Source: DASSNR01 sp036278935 (GTDB lineage Bacteria > Gemmatimonadota > Gemmatimonadetes > Gemmatimonadales > Gemmatimonadaceae). From it: 64,000 nucleotides of DNA. Location of the stretch: positions 3,157-67,156 of the forward strand of contig DASUKA010000088.1 of the NCBI GenBank assembly GCA_036278935.1, read 5' to 3'. The first letter of the stretch is position 1; each line of letters begins with the position of its first letter. This document shows, piece by piece, positions 25,619 through 33,957 of this stretch. The notes beneath the pieces were generated by a model. It did no database searches and was not told where the DNA came from. It worked only from the letters and a program-made list of their open reading frames with translations. Position numbers and translations under genes: made by a program.

Positions 25619-26391
25619 TCCGGTGTGAGGTAAAGATTACGCGGATACCGCACACGGTCCAGGAACAGGCCATGTGCCGGGGCCGGCGGTGAGGTGGCCT
25701 GGTTGTCCCGCGCCGTGAGAAGCGCGCGGAGCGAGGCCGCGTCACGTCGCCCGCTGGCCGCGTCGATCATCGTCCCCACCAGCAGGCGGACCATGTGATG
25801 GAGAAAGCGGTTCGCCTCGACTTCGAACGCAAGCCCGCCGGGCCGCTCCGTCCAGACCGCGCGCACGATATGGCACTCGTGCGTGTCGTGCGCCGGCGCC
25901 GTTCCCCGCACGGCGAACGCCAGGAAACAGTGCGTCCCCGGGAGCAGCGCGGCCTGCGCATCGAGCGCCGCGCGGGAGATCGCGCGCCCCATCGGCCACT
26001 CCCATCGGCGGCGGAACGGTGACTGTGCGCCTTCATCGGTGCCAATATAGTATGTGTAGCTGCGGGCGAGCGCGCTGTAACGCGCATGAAACTCCGGGCG
26101 CATCTCACACGCCGCCGCCACCCACACGTCGGCGGGAAGCACGGCGTTGAGTGCACGCCGCAACTCGCGGGCGCTCCATCGCTCCGGAACGCGCACCCCC
26201 GCCGCCTGGCCGCGCGCATGCACGCCTGCATCCGTGCGGCCGGCACCGAGAACCGGCACCGGCGTGGTGCACAACCGGCCGAGTGCTGCCTCGAGCTCCC
26301 CTTGCACCGTGCGCTGACGAGGCTGGCGCTGCCATCCCGCGAACCCCGCTCCGTCGTACTGCACCACCAATTGCACGGTGCGCTCCGGCAT
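25615..26391 (-). CDS. truA: tRNA pseudouridine synthase A
   Basis: Makes pseudouridine at positions 38-40 of the tRNA anticodon arm. The protein is 258 residues. The catalytic aspartate is in GAGRTDAGVHA, preceded by YDGAGFAGWQRQ and followed by RSYTYYI and NRFLHHMVRLLVG. It is the first gene of the long minus-strand operon. The ATG at 26391 coincides with the predicted transcription start, so translation may be leaderless. Confidence 0.96.
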   Translation of the reverse strand: MPERTVQLVVQYDGAGFAGWQRQPRQRTVQGELEAALGRLCTTPVPVLGAGRTDAGVHARGQAAGVRVPERWSARELRRALNAVLPADVWVAAACEMRPEFHARYSALARSYTYYIGTDEGAQSPFRRRWEWPMGRAISRAALDAQAALLPGTHCFLAFAVRGTAPAHDTHECHIVRAVWTERPGGLAFEVEANRFLHHMVRLLVGTMIDAASGRRDAASLRALLTARDNQATSPPAPAHGLFLDRVRYPRNLYLTPE

Positions 26392-26397
26392 GTGCAG

Positions 26398-26425
26398 AAC
26401 TTACCCGGTGCCGCAGGGCTGTCAA
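26398..26425 (-). promoter_or_regulatory. Promoter of the truA-htrA-pur-psd-pss operon
   Basis: On the minus strand TTGACA (26425-26420), 16 bp, then TAAGTT (26403-26398). The expected start is about 26391, exactly the A of the truA ATG. It is divergent from the GAF-sensor promoter, with the two -35 boxes about 26 bp apart. Confidence 0.6.
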
Positions 26426-26451
26426 GCAACATGCGCGGCCGTCCGAACCGA

Positions 26452-26481
26452 TTGACAGCGCGACACCTACGCCCCTACATT
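26452..26481 (+). promoter_or_regulatory. Promoter of the GAF sensor-trpD unit
   Basis: TTGACA (26452-26457), 18-bp spacer, TACATT (26476-26481). The expected start is near 26488, about 18 nt before the ATG at 26506. Confidence 0.6.
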
Positions 26482-26505
26482 CCCGTCCCGCCCCGGCCTC
26501 GCCGG

Positions 26506-27840
26506 ATGCCCTCCACGCGTGGTATGCCCCCGAGAACACTTGCTTCGCTTGCTCATGCCCTTGGCGCCGCATCCGATCTGGATGCGACGCTCGTGGCGCT
26601 GGATGAGGCGCTGGCCGAGGTGGATCGCTCGGCGCATGCGGTGCTGTTCTTCTATGACGCTCGGCGCCAGCTCCTTGCCGAGCGACTCCAAGTCGCCGCC
26701 GGCGTGGTCGAGCGCGCTCGCACCGAGACCACCTTTGACCATCTCCCCGCCGCCGCCCGCGCCGTGATTACGCGCGGCGGCCAGTTCGCCGATCTGGGCG
26801 ACGAATCGGACGATTACGCGCGGCTGTTCGGTCTTGGCGGGATGTTGCAGGAGAGCGGCGTCCTGGCGCTGCGCGGCGTGCAAACGGATGGTGCGCTGGC
26901 GGCGGTTGTCGCGCTCTACGAACCGCGCCGCATCTTCGGTACGCGCGTGATGGAGCGATTCGCTCCGTATGTGGCGCTCTTCGAGCTGGCGTTCGCGCGC
27001 TTTGCCGAGCGCGAGGCGCGCGAGGAGGCCGTGCATACGCTGGAAGACGTCACGCGTCGCGTGCACGGTGAGTATGTGAAGAAACTCGCCACGCTGGAGC
27101 ACGAGCTGGCCGCCGTGCGTAATACGCCGGCCGCCGGGACCCCGGAGGTCGCGCCCGGGCGCATCCTGGCGCTCGAGACCGAAACGGCGCAGGCTCGGGA
27201 GGATGCACGGCGCTCGGCGCGCCGGGCCGAGGTGATCGAACAGCAGGTCTCGGCCGCTATCGGCCAGCTCGAACAGGCGCATATCGAGTTGCACCGTCGA
27301 AGCGAGGTGCTGCGGCAGAAGACGCGCACGCTCTATCTCATTGATCGCGTGCTCTCGCTGGACTCGAGCACCGTGGACCCGCGCGCGCTCGCGGATGGGC
27401 TACTCGCCCTGGTCGGCGATGACATGCAGGCGCAGCGCTGCTCGCTCATGCTGCGGGTGCCGGAGACGACCGAACTTTACATCGCGGCCGCGAAGGGCCT
27501 CGGTCCGGAGATCGTCGACGGGACGCGCGTCCCCATCGGTCACGGCGTGGCGGGAAAGGTGGCGGCGAGCCGACAGCCGCTGCTCGTGACCGACGTGACG
27601 GAGGCGGCCGCACACCCGCTGTTGCGCGACGAGTACTTCACCACGGGGTCCTTCATCAGCTTTCCCCTGGTCTATCACGAGCAGCTCATCGGCGTGGTGA
27701 ACCTGACGAACCGTGCCCGTCGCGGCGTGTTCATGGAGGAAGACGTGGAGCGCGTGCGGCTTCTGGCGCTCCTCATCGCCCTCGTGGCGTCGCATGCTGC
27801 GCTGCCGGAGCGTCTGCTCGAATCCATCAGTGTCCGCTGA
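26506..27840 (+). CDS. Cytosolic GAF-domain sensor protein with coiled coil, no output domain
   Basis: A 444-residue protein with no membrane helix. Residues about 15-165 look like a divergent GAF domain. Residues about 165-280 are a long Glu/Arg/Ala-rich coiled coil. Residues about 285-435 are a clear GAF domain (QRCSLMLRVPETTELYIAAA, GHGVAGKVAASRQPLLVTDV, FPLVYHEQLIGVVNLTNR). No kinase, GGDEF or DNA-binding domain is attached, so it must act through a partner. ATG 26524 is an alternative start. Its last 11 bases overlap trpD, so the sensor and the tryptophan enzyme are made from one mRNA. Confidence 0.8.
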   Translation: MPSTRGMPPRTLASLAHALGAASDLDATLVALDEALAEVDRSAHAVLFFYDARRQLLAERLQVAAGVVERARTETTFDHLPAAARAVITRGGQFADLGDESDDYARLFGLGGMLQESGVLALRGVQTDGALAAVVALYEPRRIFGTRVMERFAPYVALFELAFARFAEREAREEAVHTLEDVTRRVHGEYVKKLATLEHELAAVRNTPAAGTPEVAPGRILALETETAQAREDARRSARRAEVIEQQVSAAIGQLEQAHIELHRRSEVLRQKTRTLYLIDRVLSLDSSTVDPRALADGLLALVGDDMQAQRCSLMLRVPETTELYIAAAKGLGPEIVDGTRVPIGHGVAGKVAASRQPLLVTDVTEAAAHPLLRDEYFTTGSFISFPLVYHEQLIGVVNLTNRARRGVFMEEDVERVRLLALLIALVASHAALPERLLESISVR

Positions 27841-28855
27841 ACCGCTGCGGGCCGCCATCCGCGCCCTCGCCTCCGGCATGTCGCTGTCGGCTGACGAGAC
27901 CGCCGCCGCATTCGATGTCGTGATGCGGGGCGAGGCCAAGCCCGCGCAGGTCGCGGCGCTCCTTATGGCGCTTCGCGTCAAGGGGGAAACGGCGGAGGAG
28001 GTGACGGGCGGCGCTCGCGCGTTGCGATCCGCCATGGTGCATCTCCCGGCCGAGGATCCGCTTGCACTTGTGGACACCTGCGGTACGGGTGGCGGTGTGC
28101 TGCAGACGTTCAACATCTCCACCGCGGCTGCACTCCTGGCGGCCGGCGCCGGCGTGCGCGTGGCGAAGCATGGGAACCGCTCCTACACCACGAAGTGCGG
28201 GAGTGCCGACGTGCTGGAGGCGCTCGGCGTGCGCATTGAGATGCCGGTGGAAGCTATGCGCAGAACGCTTGCGGATGCCGGCATCGTGTTCATGTTCGCG
28301 CCGGCCATGCACCCGGCCATGCGACACGTGGGGCCGGTGAGGGGGGACATCGGGGTGCCGACGATCATGAATATCCTCGGTCCTCTCGCCAACCCCGCCG
28401 GCGCCGGTCGACAGGTTGTGGGCGTGGCCGAAGAGGCGCGCCTGAGTGTGCTCGCCCATGCCCTCGCGGCGCTCGGCAGCGTGCACGCGCTCGTCGTGCA
28501 TGGCATGCCGGGCATCGATGAGGTGTCCCCGCTGGGAATTACGCGCGTCCTGGAAGTGCGAAACGGGACGGTGCGGGAGTGGACCATCGACCCGCACTGG
28601 TATGGACTCCAGGTGGCTGATGCCGCCGAGATCGCGGGCGCCACGCCGGAGGCGAACGCCGAGGTGATCCTGCGGGTATTGCGAAACGAGGAGCACGGTG
28701 GCGCGCGTGCCGCCGTGCTGTTGAACGCCGCGGCCGCGCTCTACGTGAGCGCCAGAGCGCCGAGCTACGCGGATGCGCTCCGGCTGGCCGGCGACGCCCT
28801 GGAAGCCGGGGCCGGGTTGGCCGCGCTGGAGCGGCTGCGGCGCGGCAGCGGATGA
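27830..28855 (+). CDS. trpD: Anthranilate phosphoribosyltransferase
   Basis: Transfers phosphoribose from PRPP to anthranilate, the second step of tryptophan synthesis. The protein is 341 residues. The PRPP-binding motif DTCGTGGGVLQTFNIST and the KHGNRSYTTKCGSADVLEALG block are intact, as is GPLANPAGAGRQVVGV. The GTG start at 27830 overlaps the GAF gene. It converges with lexA (48 bp gap) and is separated by lexA from the other trp genes; trpE and trpG are not in the window. Confidence 0.94.
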   Translation: MSAEPLRAAIRALASGMSLSADETAAAFDVVMRGEAKPAQVAALLMALRVKGETAEEVTGGARALRSAMVHLPAEDPLALVDTCGTGGGVLQTFNISTAAALLAAGAGVRVAKHGNRSYTTKCGSADVLEALGVRIEMPVEAMRRTLADAGIVFMFAPAMHPAMRHVGPVRGDIGVPTIMNILGPLANPAGAGRQVVGVAEEARLSVLAHALAALGSVHALVVHGMPGIDEVSPLGITRVLEVRNGTVREWTIDPHWYGLQVADAAEIAGATPEANAEVILRVLRNEEHGGARAAVLLNAAAALYVSARAPSYADALRLAGDALEAGAGLAALERLRRGSG

Positions 28856-28902
28856 GCGCGGACTGCGCCCGCCTGGCGCCGCTTCAGTGCGCAGCGCCGC
28901 TC

Positions 28903-29511
28903 TCAGTAGCGGCGCACGACGCCAACCACGACGCCCTGGATCAGCACATCGTCTTCATGCACGTACAGCGGCATCATCGCCTCATTGGCGGGCTGCAGCC
29001 GGATGCGCCCGTCCGGCTCCCGGTAGAACTTCTTGATGGTGGCCGAGGATTTGTCGACGAGCGCGATGACCGTTTCTCCATCGGCCGCGCTCTGCCGCTC
29101 GCTCACGACCACGAAATCGCCGTCGCGAATCTGCTCGTCGATCATCGAGCTGCCGCGCACCCGCAGCACGTAATGGTTGCCGCTCCGTCCGGTGAGGTCC
29201 TGGGGGACACACACCGATTCCTCGATGGGAACGGCCTCGATGGGATAGCCGGCGGCGACGGTGCCGAGGAGCGGCAGCACGACGGCAGTCGGGAGCACTT
29301 CCGATGGAAGAATCTCGATCGCCCGGCTTTCGTTGTAGGCGCGCTTGATGTAGCCCTTGCGCTCCAGGTTGCTCAGGTGCTCGTGGACAGTGGCGAGCGA
29401 TTTGTAGTTGAACCGGCGCGCGATCTCATCGAAGCTCGGTGCGTAGCCGTTCTCCTCTCCGTACTCCTGCAGATACGTGAGAATCTCGCGTTGGCGCTTG
29501 GTGAGTGGCAT
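28903..29511 (-). CDS. lexA: LexA SOS repressor
   Basis: A 202-residue repressor of DNA-damage genes that self-cleaves with RecA. The N-terminal winged helix (LTKRQREILTYLQEYGEENG, FDEIARRFNYKSLATVHEHL) is followed by the cleavage site Ala-Gly in GTVAAGYPIEA. The catalytic serine lies in GSSMIDEQIRDGD and the lysine in TVIALVDKSSATIKKF. The usual GDSM is GSSM here, a conservative change next to the nucleophile. The upstream control region is shared with trpC. It holds a direct repeat and a CACCGCGGTG palindrome that may be operators. Confidence 0.95.
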   Translation of the reverse strand: MPLTKRQREILTYLQEYGEENGYAPSFDEIARRFNYKSLATVHEHLSNLERKGYIKRAYNESRAIEILPSEVLPTAVVLPLLGTVAAGYPIEAVPIEESVCVPQDLTGRSGNHYVLRVRGSSMIDEQIRDGDFVVVSERQSAADGETVIALVDKSSATIKKFYREPDGRIRLQPANEAMMPLYVHEDDVLIQGVVVGVVRRY

Positions 29512-29552
29512 GCTCTGGTCCCGGCGAGAGGATATTGAGTAGAATTCAGGAT

Positions 29553-29608
29553 CACCGCGGTGCTCCCGAAAAGACGCCGAATAACACTATAGGCGAAGAA
29601 CTCCCGAA
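29553..29608. promoter_or_regulatory. Candidate lexA/trpC operator elements
   Basis: Two exact copies of CTCCCGAA, at 29563-29570 and 29601-29608, flank the lexA -10 box. One lies in the -35/-10 spacer and the other just downstream of the expected start. Next to the inner copy is the 10-bp palindrome CACCGCGGTG (29553-29562). No E. coli-type CTG-N10-CAG site or GTTC-N7-GTTC site is seen. Assignment as LexA or tryptophan-responsive operators is speculative. Confidence 0.3.
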
Positions 29609-29614
29609 GTGCAA
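29586..29614 (-). promoter_or_regulatory. Promoter of lexA
   Basis: On the minus strand TTGCAC (29614-29609), 17 bp, then TATAGT (29591-29586). The start would be near 29579, giving a 68-nt leader. The -35 box overlaps the proposed GTG start of trpC on the other strand. Confidence 0.65.
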
Positions 29615-30433
29615 GCATCAACTTCCACGTGGACGCCGCCCGGCGGCGTGCTCGGCGGCATCGTGCACGAGGCAATCGGTCGTGCAACCCAACTCGCCAG
29701 CGCGGAGTCGCGCCTGCGTGAGGCCGTGCGCCGCGCGCGGGACCATCGCGACTTTGCCGGCGCCCTGCGCGGGCCCTCGGTCGGTGTCATCGCCGAGGTC
29801 AAACGGCGCTCGCCGTCAAAGGGGACCATCAATCCCGCCCTCTCCGCCGGGGCGCAAGCTGCGGCCTACGTATCCGGTGGCGCGGCGGCGATCTCCATTC
29901 TCACGGAGCCCGTGCACTTCGGCGGCTCGGGCGCGGATCTGGAGGAAGCCCGCGCGCGTGTGCCGGTCCCCATTCTGAAGAAGGACTTTCACGTGGAGCC
30001 GGTGCAACTGCTGGAAGCGCGTGCGCTGGGGGCGTCCGCGGTGCTGCTCATCGTGCGGGCACTCTCGCCACGGCAGCTGCCGGTGATGGCCAGCGCGGCG
30101 CGCGATCTGGGGCTCGAGATGCTCGTGGAGGTCCACTCCGAGGCGGAGCTCGAGCGGGCGCTGGCCATCGATGCTGCGGTCATCGGCGTCAACAGCCGCG
30201 ACCTCGAATCGCTGGACGTGAGCCCATCCACCAGCGCGCGGCTGATCCCGATGATCCCTGCCGGGGTGGTGGCGGTCGCGGAGAGCGGAATGCGGGAGGC
30301 GGCCGACGTGGCGGCGGTGGCGGCGGCGGGGGCGGACGCAGTGCTGGTGGGCTCCGCCATATCGGCGTCGCCAGATCCGGAGGCCGCGGTGCGTGCGCTG
30401 AGCAGCATACCGCGGTGTGGCCGTGAGCGTTGA
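29609..30433 (+). CDS. trpC: Indole-3-glycerol phosphate synthase
   Basis: Ring-closing decarboxylase of tryptophan synthesis. The protein is 274 residues from GTG 29609. The (beta/alpha)8 barrel blocks are VGVIAEVKRRSPSKG, with the catalytic lysines and substrate loop, SILTEPVHFGG, PILKKDFHVEPVQL with the general-acid lysine, IGVNSRDLESLDV and VAESGM. A GTG at 29648, directly before LGGIVHEAI, matches where many homologs start and is the main alternative. It is divergent from lexA. No plus-strand promoter is obvious in the 97-bp gap, so its control is unclear. Confidence 0.93.
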   Translation: MQASTSTWTPPGGVLGGIVHEAIGRATQLASAESRLREAVRRARDHRDFAGALRGPSVGVIAEVKRRSPSKGTINPALSAGAQAAAYVSGGAAAISILTEPVHFGGSGADLEEARARVPVPILKKDFHVEPVQLLEARALGASAVLLIVRALSPRQLPVMASAARDLGLEMLVEVHSEAELERALAIDAAVIGVNSRDLESLDVSPSTSARLIPMIPAGVVAVAESGMREAADVAAVAAAGADAVLVGSAISASPDPEAAVRALSSIPRCGRER

Positions 30434-31073
30434 GATCAAGTTCTGCGGGCTCACGCGAGCGGAGGACGCTCTCGCGGCGGGCGAGCTCGGGGCGCACTAC
30501 GTGGGCGTGGTATTCGCAGAGGGCTCCGTGCGGCGGCTCGACCCGTCTCGCGCGGCTGCCGTGCTGGACGCGGCCGGCGAGCAGGCACAGCGCGCCGGCA
30601 TATTCGGGACGCTCGACGTACGGGAGGTGTCCCGCGTGGCGCGTACGGCACGGCTGCACGTGGCGCAGCTGCACGGCGACCCCGACGCCTCCCAGGTGCG
30701 CGCTGTGCGGGAAGTGGCCGGCGTGGCAGTGTGGGCGGTCATCCGGGTGCACGGCAATGCACTGCCAGCCCACTTTGAAGAGCTGGCCGAGGCGGCGGAC
30801 GCGGTGGTGCTCGACACATACACGCCCGGCCGGTTGGGCGGCACCGGCGTGCCGTTCGATTGGCGCGCCATCGGCCGGTTGCCGCTTGCTGGCGTCGCGC
30901 GCCGCGTCGCGGCGGGCGGCCTCACGCCGGCAAATGTGACCGAGGCGCTGGCGGCGCTCGCTCCGGATGTTGTGGATGTCTCCTCCGGCGTCGAGTGCGA
31001 GCCGGGCATCAAGGACCACGCGCGCATGCGCGCCTTTGTGGACGCCGTGCGGCGCTGGGAGCGGGAGCCATGA
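30417..31073 (+). CDS. trpF: Phosphoribosylanthranilate isomerase
   Basis: Amadori rearrangement step of tryptophan synthesis. The protein is 218 residues. The catalytic cysteine is in KFCGLTRAED, with LHVAQLHGD, LLDTYTPG-like VVLDTYTPGRLGGTG and the phosphate-binding end VDVSSGVECEPGIKD carrying the catalytic Asp. It overlaps trpC by 17 bp (GTG 30417; GTG 30423 also possible) and trpB by 4 bp. Confidence 0.94.
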   Translation: MAVSVEIKFCGLTRAEDALAAGELGAHYVGVVFAEGSVRRLDPSRAAAVLDAAGEQAQRAGIFGTLDVREVSRVARTARLHVAQLHGDPDASQVRAVREVAGVAVWAVIRVHGNALPAHFEELAEAADAVVLDTYTPGRLGGTGVPFDWRAIGRLPLAGVARRVAAGGLTPANVTEALAALAPDVVDVSSGVECEPGIKDHARMRAFVDAVRRWEREP

Positions 31074-32257
31074 CCACCACGCACCTCCGGGACCACTTCG
31101 GCATCTTCGGTGGGCAGTATGTGCCCGAGACGCTCGTGCCGGCGCTCGATGAACTGACGCACGCGCTGGACGAGGCGCAGCGTGATCCGGCGTTTGCAGC
31201 GGAGCTCGCGAGTTTGCTTTCGACCTACGTGGGTCGTCCTTCTCCGGTAAGCGATGCCCCCCGGTTCTCCGCCGTGGTGGGCACTCCGGTGTACCTCAAA
31301 CGCGAGGATCTGAACCACACCGGAGCGCACAAGATCAACAACACCGTGGGGCAGGCGCTGCTCGCCCGTCGCATGGGAAAGTCGCGCATCATCGCTGAAA
31401 CGGGCGCCGGGCAGCACGGTGTGGCGACGGCCACCATCTGTGCGCGCTTCGGGCTTGCCTGTGTGGTCTACATGGGCGAGGAGGACATGCGGCGGCAGGC
31501 GCTCAACGTCTTCCGCATGCAACTGCTGGGGGCGGAGGTCGTCCCGGTGACCGCCGGGACGCGGACGCTCAAGGATGCGACAAGCGAAGCGATTCGCGAT
31601 TGGGTCACACATGTCACCGACACGCATTACATCATCGGCTCTGTGGTGGGCCCGGCGCCCTATCCCCGCATGGTGCGCGACTTCCAGTCGATCATCGGCC
31701 AGGAAGCGCGCGCGCAGATGCTCTCGCGGATTGGACGGTTGCCGGCGACCATCGTGGCATGCGTCGGTGGGGGCTCGAACGCCATGGGAATCTTCCACGC
31801 ATTCGTGGAGGATGCAGGCGTGGAGTTGATCGGGGTGGAGGCCGCGGGCGAAGGACTCGATACCGCCCACCACGCGGCATCGCTCTCGAGAGGGCGGCCC
31901 GGGGTGCTGCATGGCGCCCTCAGCTATCTGCTACAGGACGCGGGTGGTCAGGTGCACCCCGCGCACTCCATCTCGGCGGGGCTCGATTATCCCGGCGTCG
32001 GGCCGGAGCACTCGTACCTCAAGGACTCGGGCCGCGCAACGTACGTGTCCGTCACCGATGAGCAGGCCCTCGAGGGCTTTCGGCTGCTCAGCCGTCTGGA
32101 AGGGATCATTCCCGCGCTCGAGAGCGCGCACGCCGTGGCGTGGCTGGCGTCCCAGGCGGGACGCTGGAGCGATGACGCCCCGGTGCTCCTCTGCGTTTCC
32201 GGACGCGGCGACAAGGATGTGGCGCAGGTGAGCGAGCGGATGCGGGACGCGCGGTGA
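31070..32257 (+). CDS. trpB: Tryptophan synthase beta subunit
   Basis: PLP enzyme that joins indole and serine. The protein is 395 residues. The PLP lysine is in REDLNHTGAHKINN, the catalytic glutamate in ETGAGQHGVA and the phosphate-binding glycine loop in CVGGGSNAMG. This is a normal TrpB1 type. The ATG at 31070 overlaps the trpF stop. Its own stop overlaps the next gene, which is not trpA but a HEAT-repeat protein; trpA follows 3.2 kb downstream. Confidence 0.96.
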   Translation: MTTTHLRDHFGIFGGQYVPETLVPALDELTHALDEAQRDPAFAAELASLLSTYVGRPSPVSDAPRFSAVVGTPVYLKREDLNHTGAHKINNTVGQALLARRMGKSRIIAETGAGQHGVATATICARFGLACVVYMGEEDMRRQALNVFRMQLLGAEVVPVTAGTRTLKDATSEAIRDWVTHVTDTHYIIGSVVGPAPYPRMVRDFQSIIGQEARAQMLSRIGRLPATIVACVGGGSNAMGIFHAFVEDAGVELIGVEAAGEGLDTAHHAASLSRGRPGVLHGALSYLLQDAGGQVHPAHSISAGLDYPGVGPEHSYLKDSGRATYVSVTDEQALEGFRLLSRLEGIIPALESAHAVAWLASQAGRWSDDAPVLLCVSGRGDKDVAQVSERMRDAR

Positions 32258-33957
32258 GCTCCTCGGTCCCCGTGCTGGATGGCCAGGACGATGCCGCCGC
32301 GGAAGCGGCACCCACGCCCTTCTCGCCCGCCCTTGTGGAGGAGATGCTCCGAAGCCTCACCAAGACCATCCGCACGCACCAGCTCTACCTCCCGAACAAT
32401 CCGATCTATCAGCGAGCGATCGACGGGCTGCGCGTCGCCTTCGCGGCGCTCTGGCAGGAAACCAGCGAGCTCGTCATCGAGGTCACGGCGAGTGAGTTTC
32501 GCTGGCTGGGACACGTGGTGATGCGCGAGACGTCGCGTGCGGAGAGCCTGCCGTGGGTGTTCTACAAGGACGGTCTGCGCGAGCTCACCTTTCTGCAGGG
32601 GGTCGAGGACAGCGAGCTTGCGGTGCTGCTCGATATCATCCACCGCATTCGGATCGCCTCGCCGGAGGAGGATGATCTGCTCACCCTGCTGTGGGAGCAG
32701 GAGTTTCTCTCGTTCCGCTATCGCTTTGTCGATGTGGCCTTCGACGACGCGGCACCGCTCACTCCGGGCGAGGCGCACGAACCGGCGACGAAGGCATCGG
32801 TGCGGGACGAGGTGGCGGCGGAGGAGATGCATCCGAACATCGTTCGGATGGAGGACTTCGATTCGGCCACGTATTTCCTGGACGAGCAGGAAGTGGACTA
32901 TCTGCGCCGCGAGATTCAGACCGAGTACCAGACTGATCTGCGTCGCAATATCATCGCGATGCTGCTCGACATCTTCGAGCTGGAGACGAGCCCCGCGACG
33001 CGTGAGGAACTTTGCGGGGTTCTCGAGGGGGTGGTGCTGCATCTGCTCTCGGAGGGGCAGTACGGGGCCGTGGCGTACCTCCTGCGCGAGGCGAAGACGG
33101 TTGCCTCTCGCGCGGCGGAGCTCACGGCGGAGCATCGGGCGCGCCTGGCGCAACTACCGGCCCGCCTCGGCCAACCCGACGTGCTCTCGGAGCTGCTTCG
33201 GGCGCTGGATAGCGCCGAGGCGATCCCCGCGCAGGAGGATCTCGATGCCCTGTTCGAGCAACTCGGTGGCGGCACACTCGGCGTCGTGCTGGGATGGGTC
33301 GGTCGCGTGCAGAACACGCTCCTGAGCGCTATTCTGGAGAAGACCGCCACACGCTTGGCCGCGGCCAATACGGGCGCGCTCGTCCAGCTCATCGCCAGCA
33401 CAGATGAGGCCGTATCGCTGGAGGCGATGCGTCGATCGGGTGCATTGCGCACGCCGGCCGCCGTCACGCCGCTCGGCGCCATCCTGAGTGGGGCTTCGGT
33501 GCGGCTGCGCCAGGGTGCGGCGCAGGCCCTGGCGGAAATCGGCTCGCCTGGCGCGCTGCGGCTGCTGGAGGATGCGGTGGATGACGAGGACCGCGACGTG
33601 CGCCTCACCGCCGTGCGCGCCCTCGGCGCTTTCAATCACCGGGCGGCCCTGCCGAAGGTGGGCGACGTCGTGAGTGGGAAGGCGGTGCGCGACTGCGATC
33701 TCACCGAGAAAATGGTCTTCTTCGAGGCGTTCAGCATCCTGGCCGGCGATGGGGGCATCGAACCGCTGGACCGGCTCCTCAACGCGAAAGGGTTGTTCGG
33801 CCGTCGTGCCGACCCCGAAACACGGGCGTGCGCCGCCATGGCGTTGGGAAGGATCGGGACGCGCGACGCCATGGCAACCCTCGAGCGGGCGGCCAGCGAC
33901 AAGGATGTGCTGGTACGGAACGCGATCAACAAGGCACTCCGCGGGGGCGGCACATGA
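32254..33957 (+). CDS. HEAT-repeat protein inserted in the trp operon
   Basis: A 567-residue cytosolic protein of unknown function. Residues about 25-160 form a domain containing HQLYLPNNP at 42-50. This domain has a recognisable counterpart at the same place in the next gene product (IQLYPPDNP). The middle is helical and acidic. From about 370 onward there are HEAT-like repeats, such as RLRQGAAQALAEIGSPGALR, DRDVRLTAVRALGAF and ETRACAAMALGRIG, which form protein-binding surfaces. It overlaps the trpB stop and the HD-GYP start by 4 bp each. It is probably a partner of the HD-GYP protein. Confidence 0.8.
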   Translation: MSSSVPVLDGQDDAAAEAAPTPFSPALVEEMLRSLTKTIRTHQLYLPNNPIYQRAIDGLRVAFAALWQETSELVIEVTASEFRWLGHVVMRETSRAESLPWVFYKDGLRELTFLQGVEDSELAVLLDIIHRIRIASPEEDDLLTLLWEQEFLSFRYRFVDVAFDDAAPLTPGEAHEPATKASVRDEVAAEEMHPNIVRMEDFDSATYFLDEQEVDYLRREIQTEYQTDLRRNIIAMLLDIFELETSPATREELCGVLEGVVLHLLSEGQYGAVAYLLREAKTVASRAAELTAEHRARLAQLPARLGQPDVLSELLRALDSAEAIPAQEDLDALFEQLGGGTLGVVLGWVGRVQNTLLSAILEKTATRLAAANTGALVQLIASTDEAVSLEAMRRSGALRTPAAVTPLGAILSGASVRLRQGAAQALAEIGSPGALRLLEDAVDDEDRDVRLTAVRALGAFNHRAALPKVGDVVSGKAVRDCDLTEKMVFFEAFSILAGDGGIEPLDRLLNAKGLFGRRADPETRACAAMALGRIGTRDAMATLERAASDKDVLVRNAINKALRGGGT

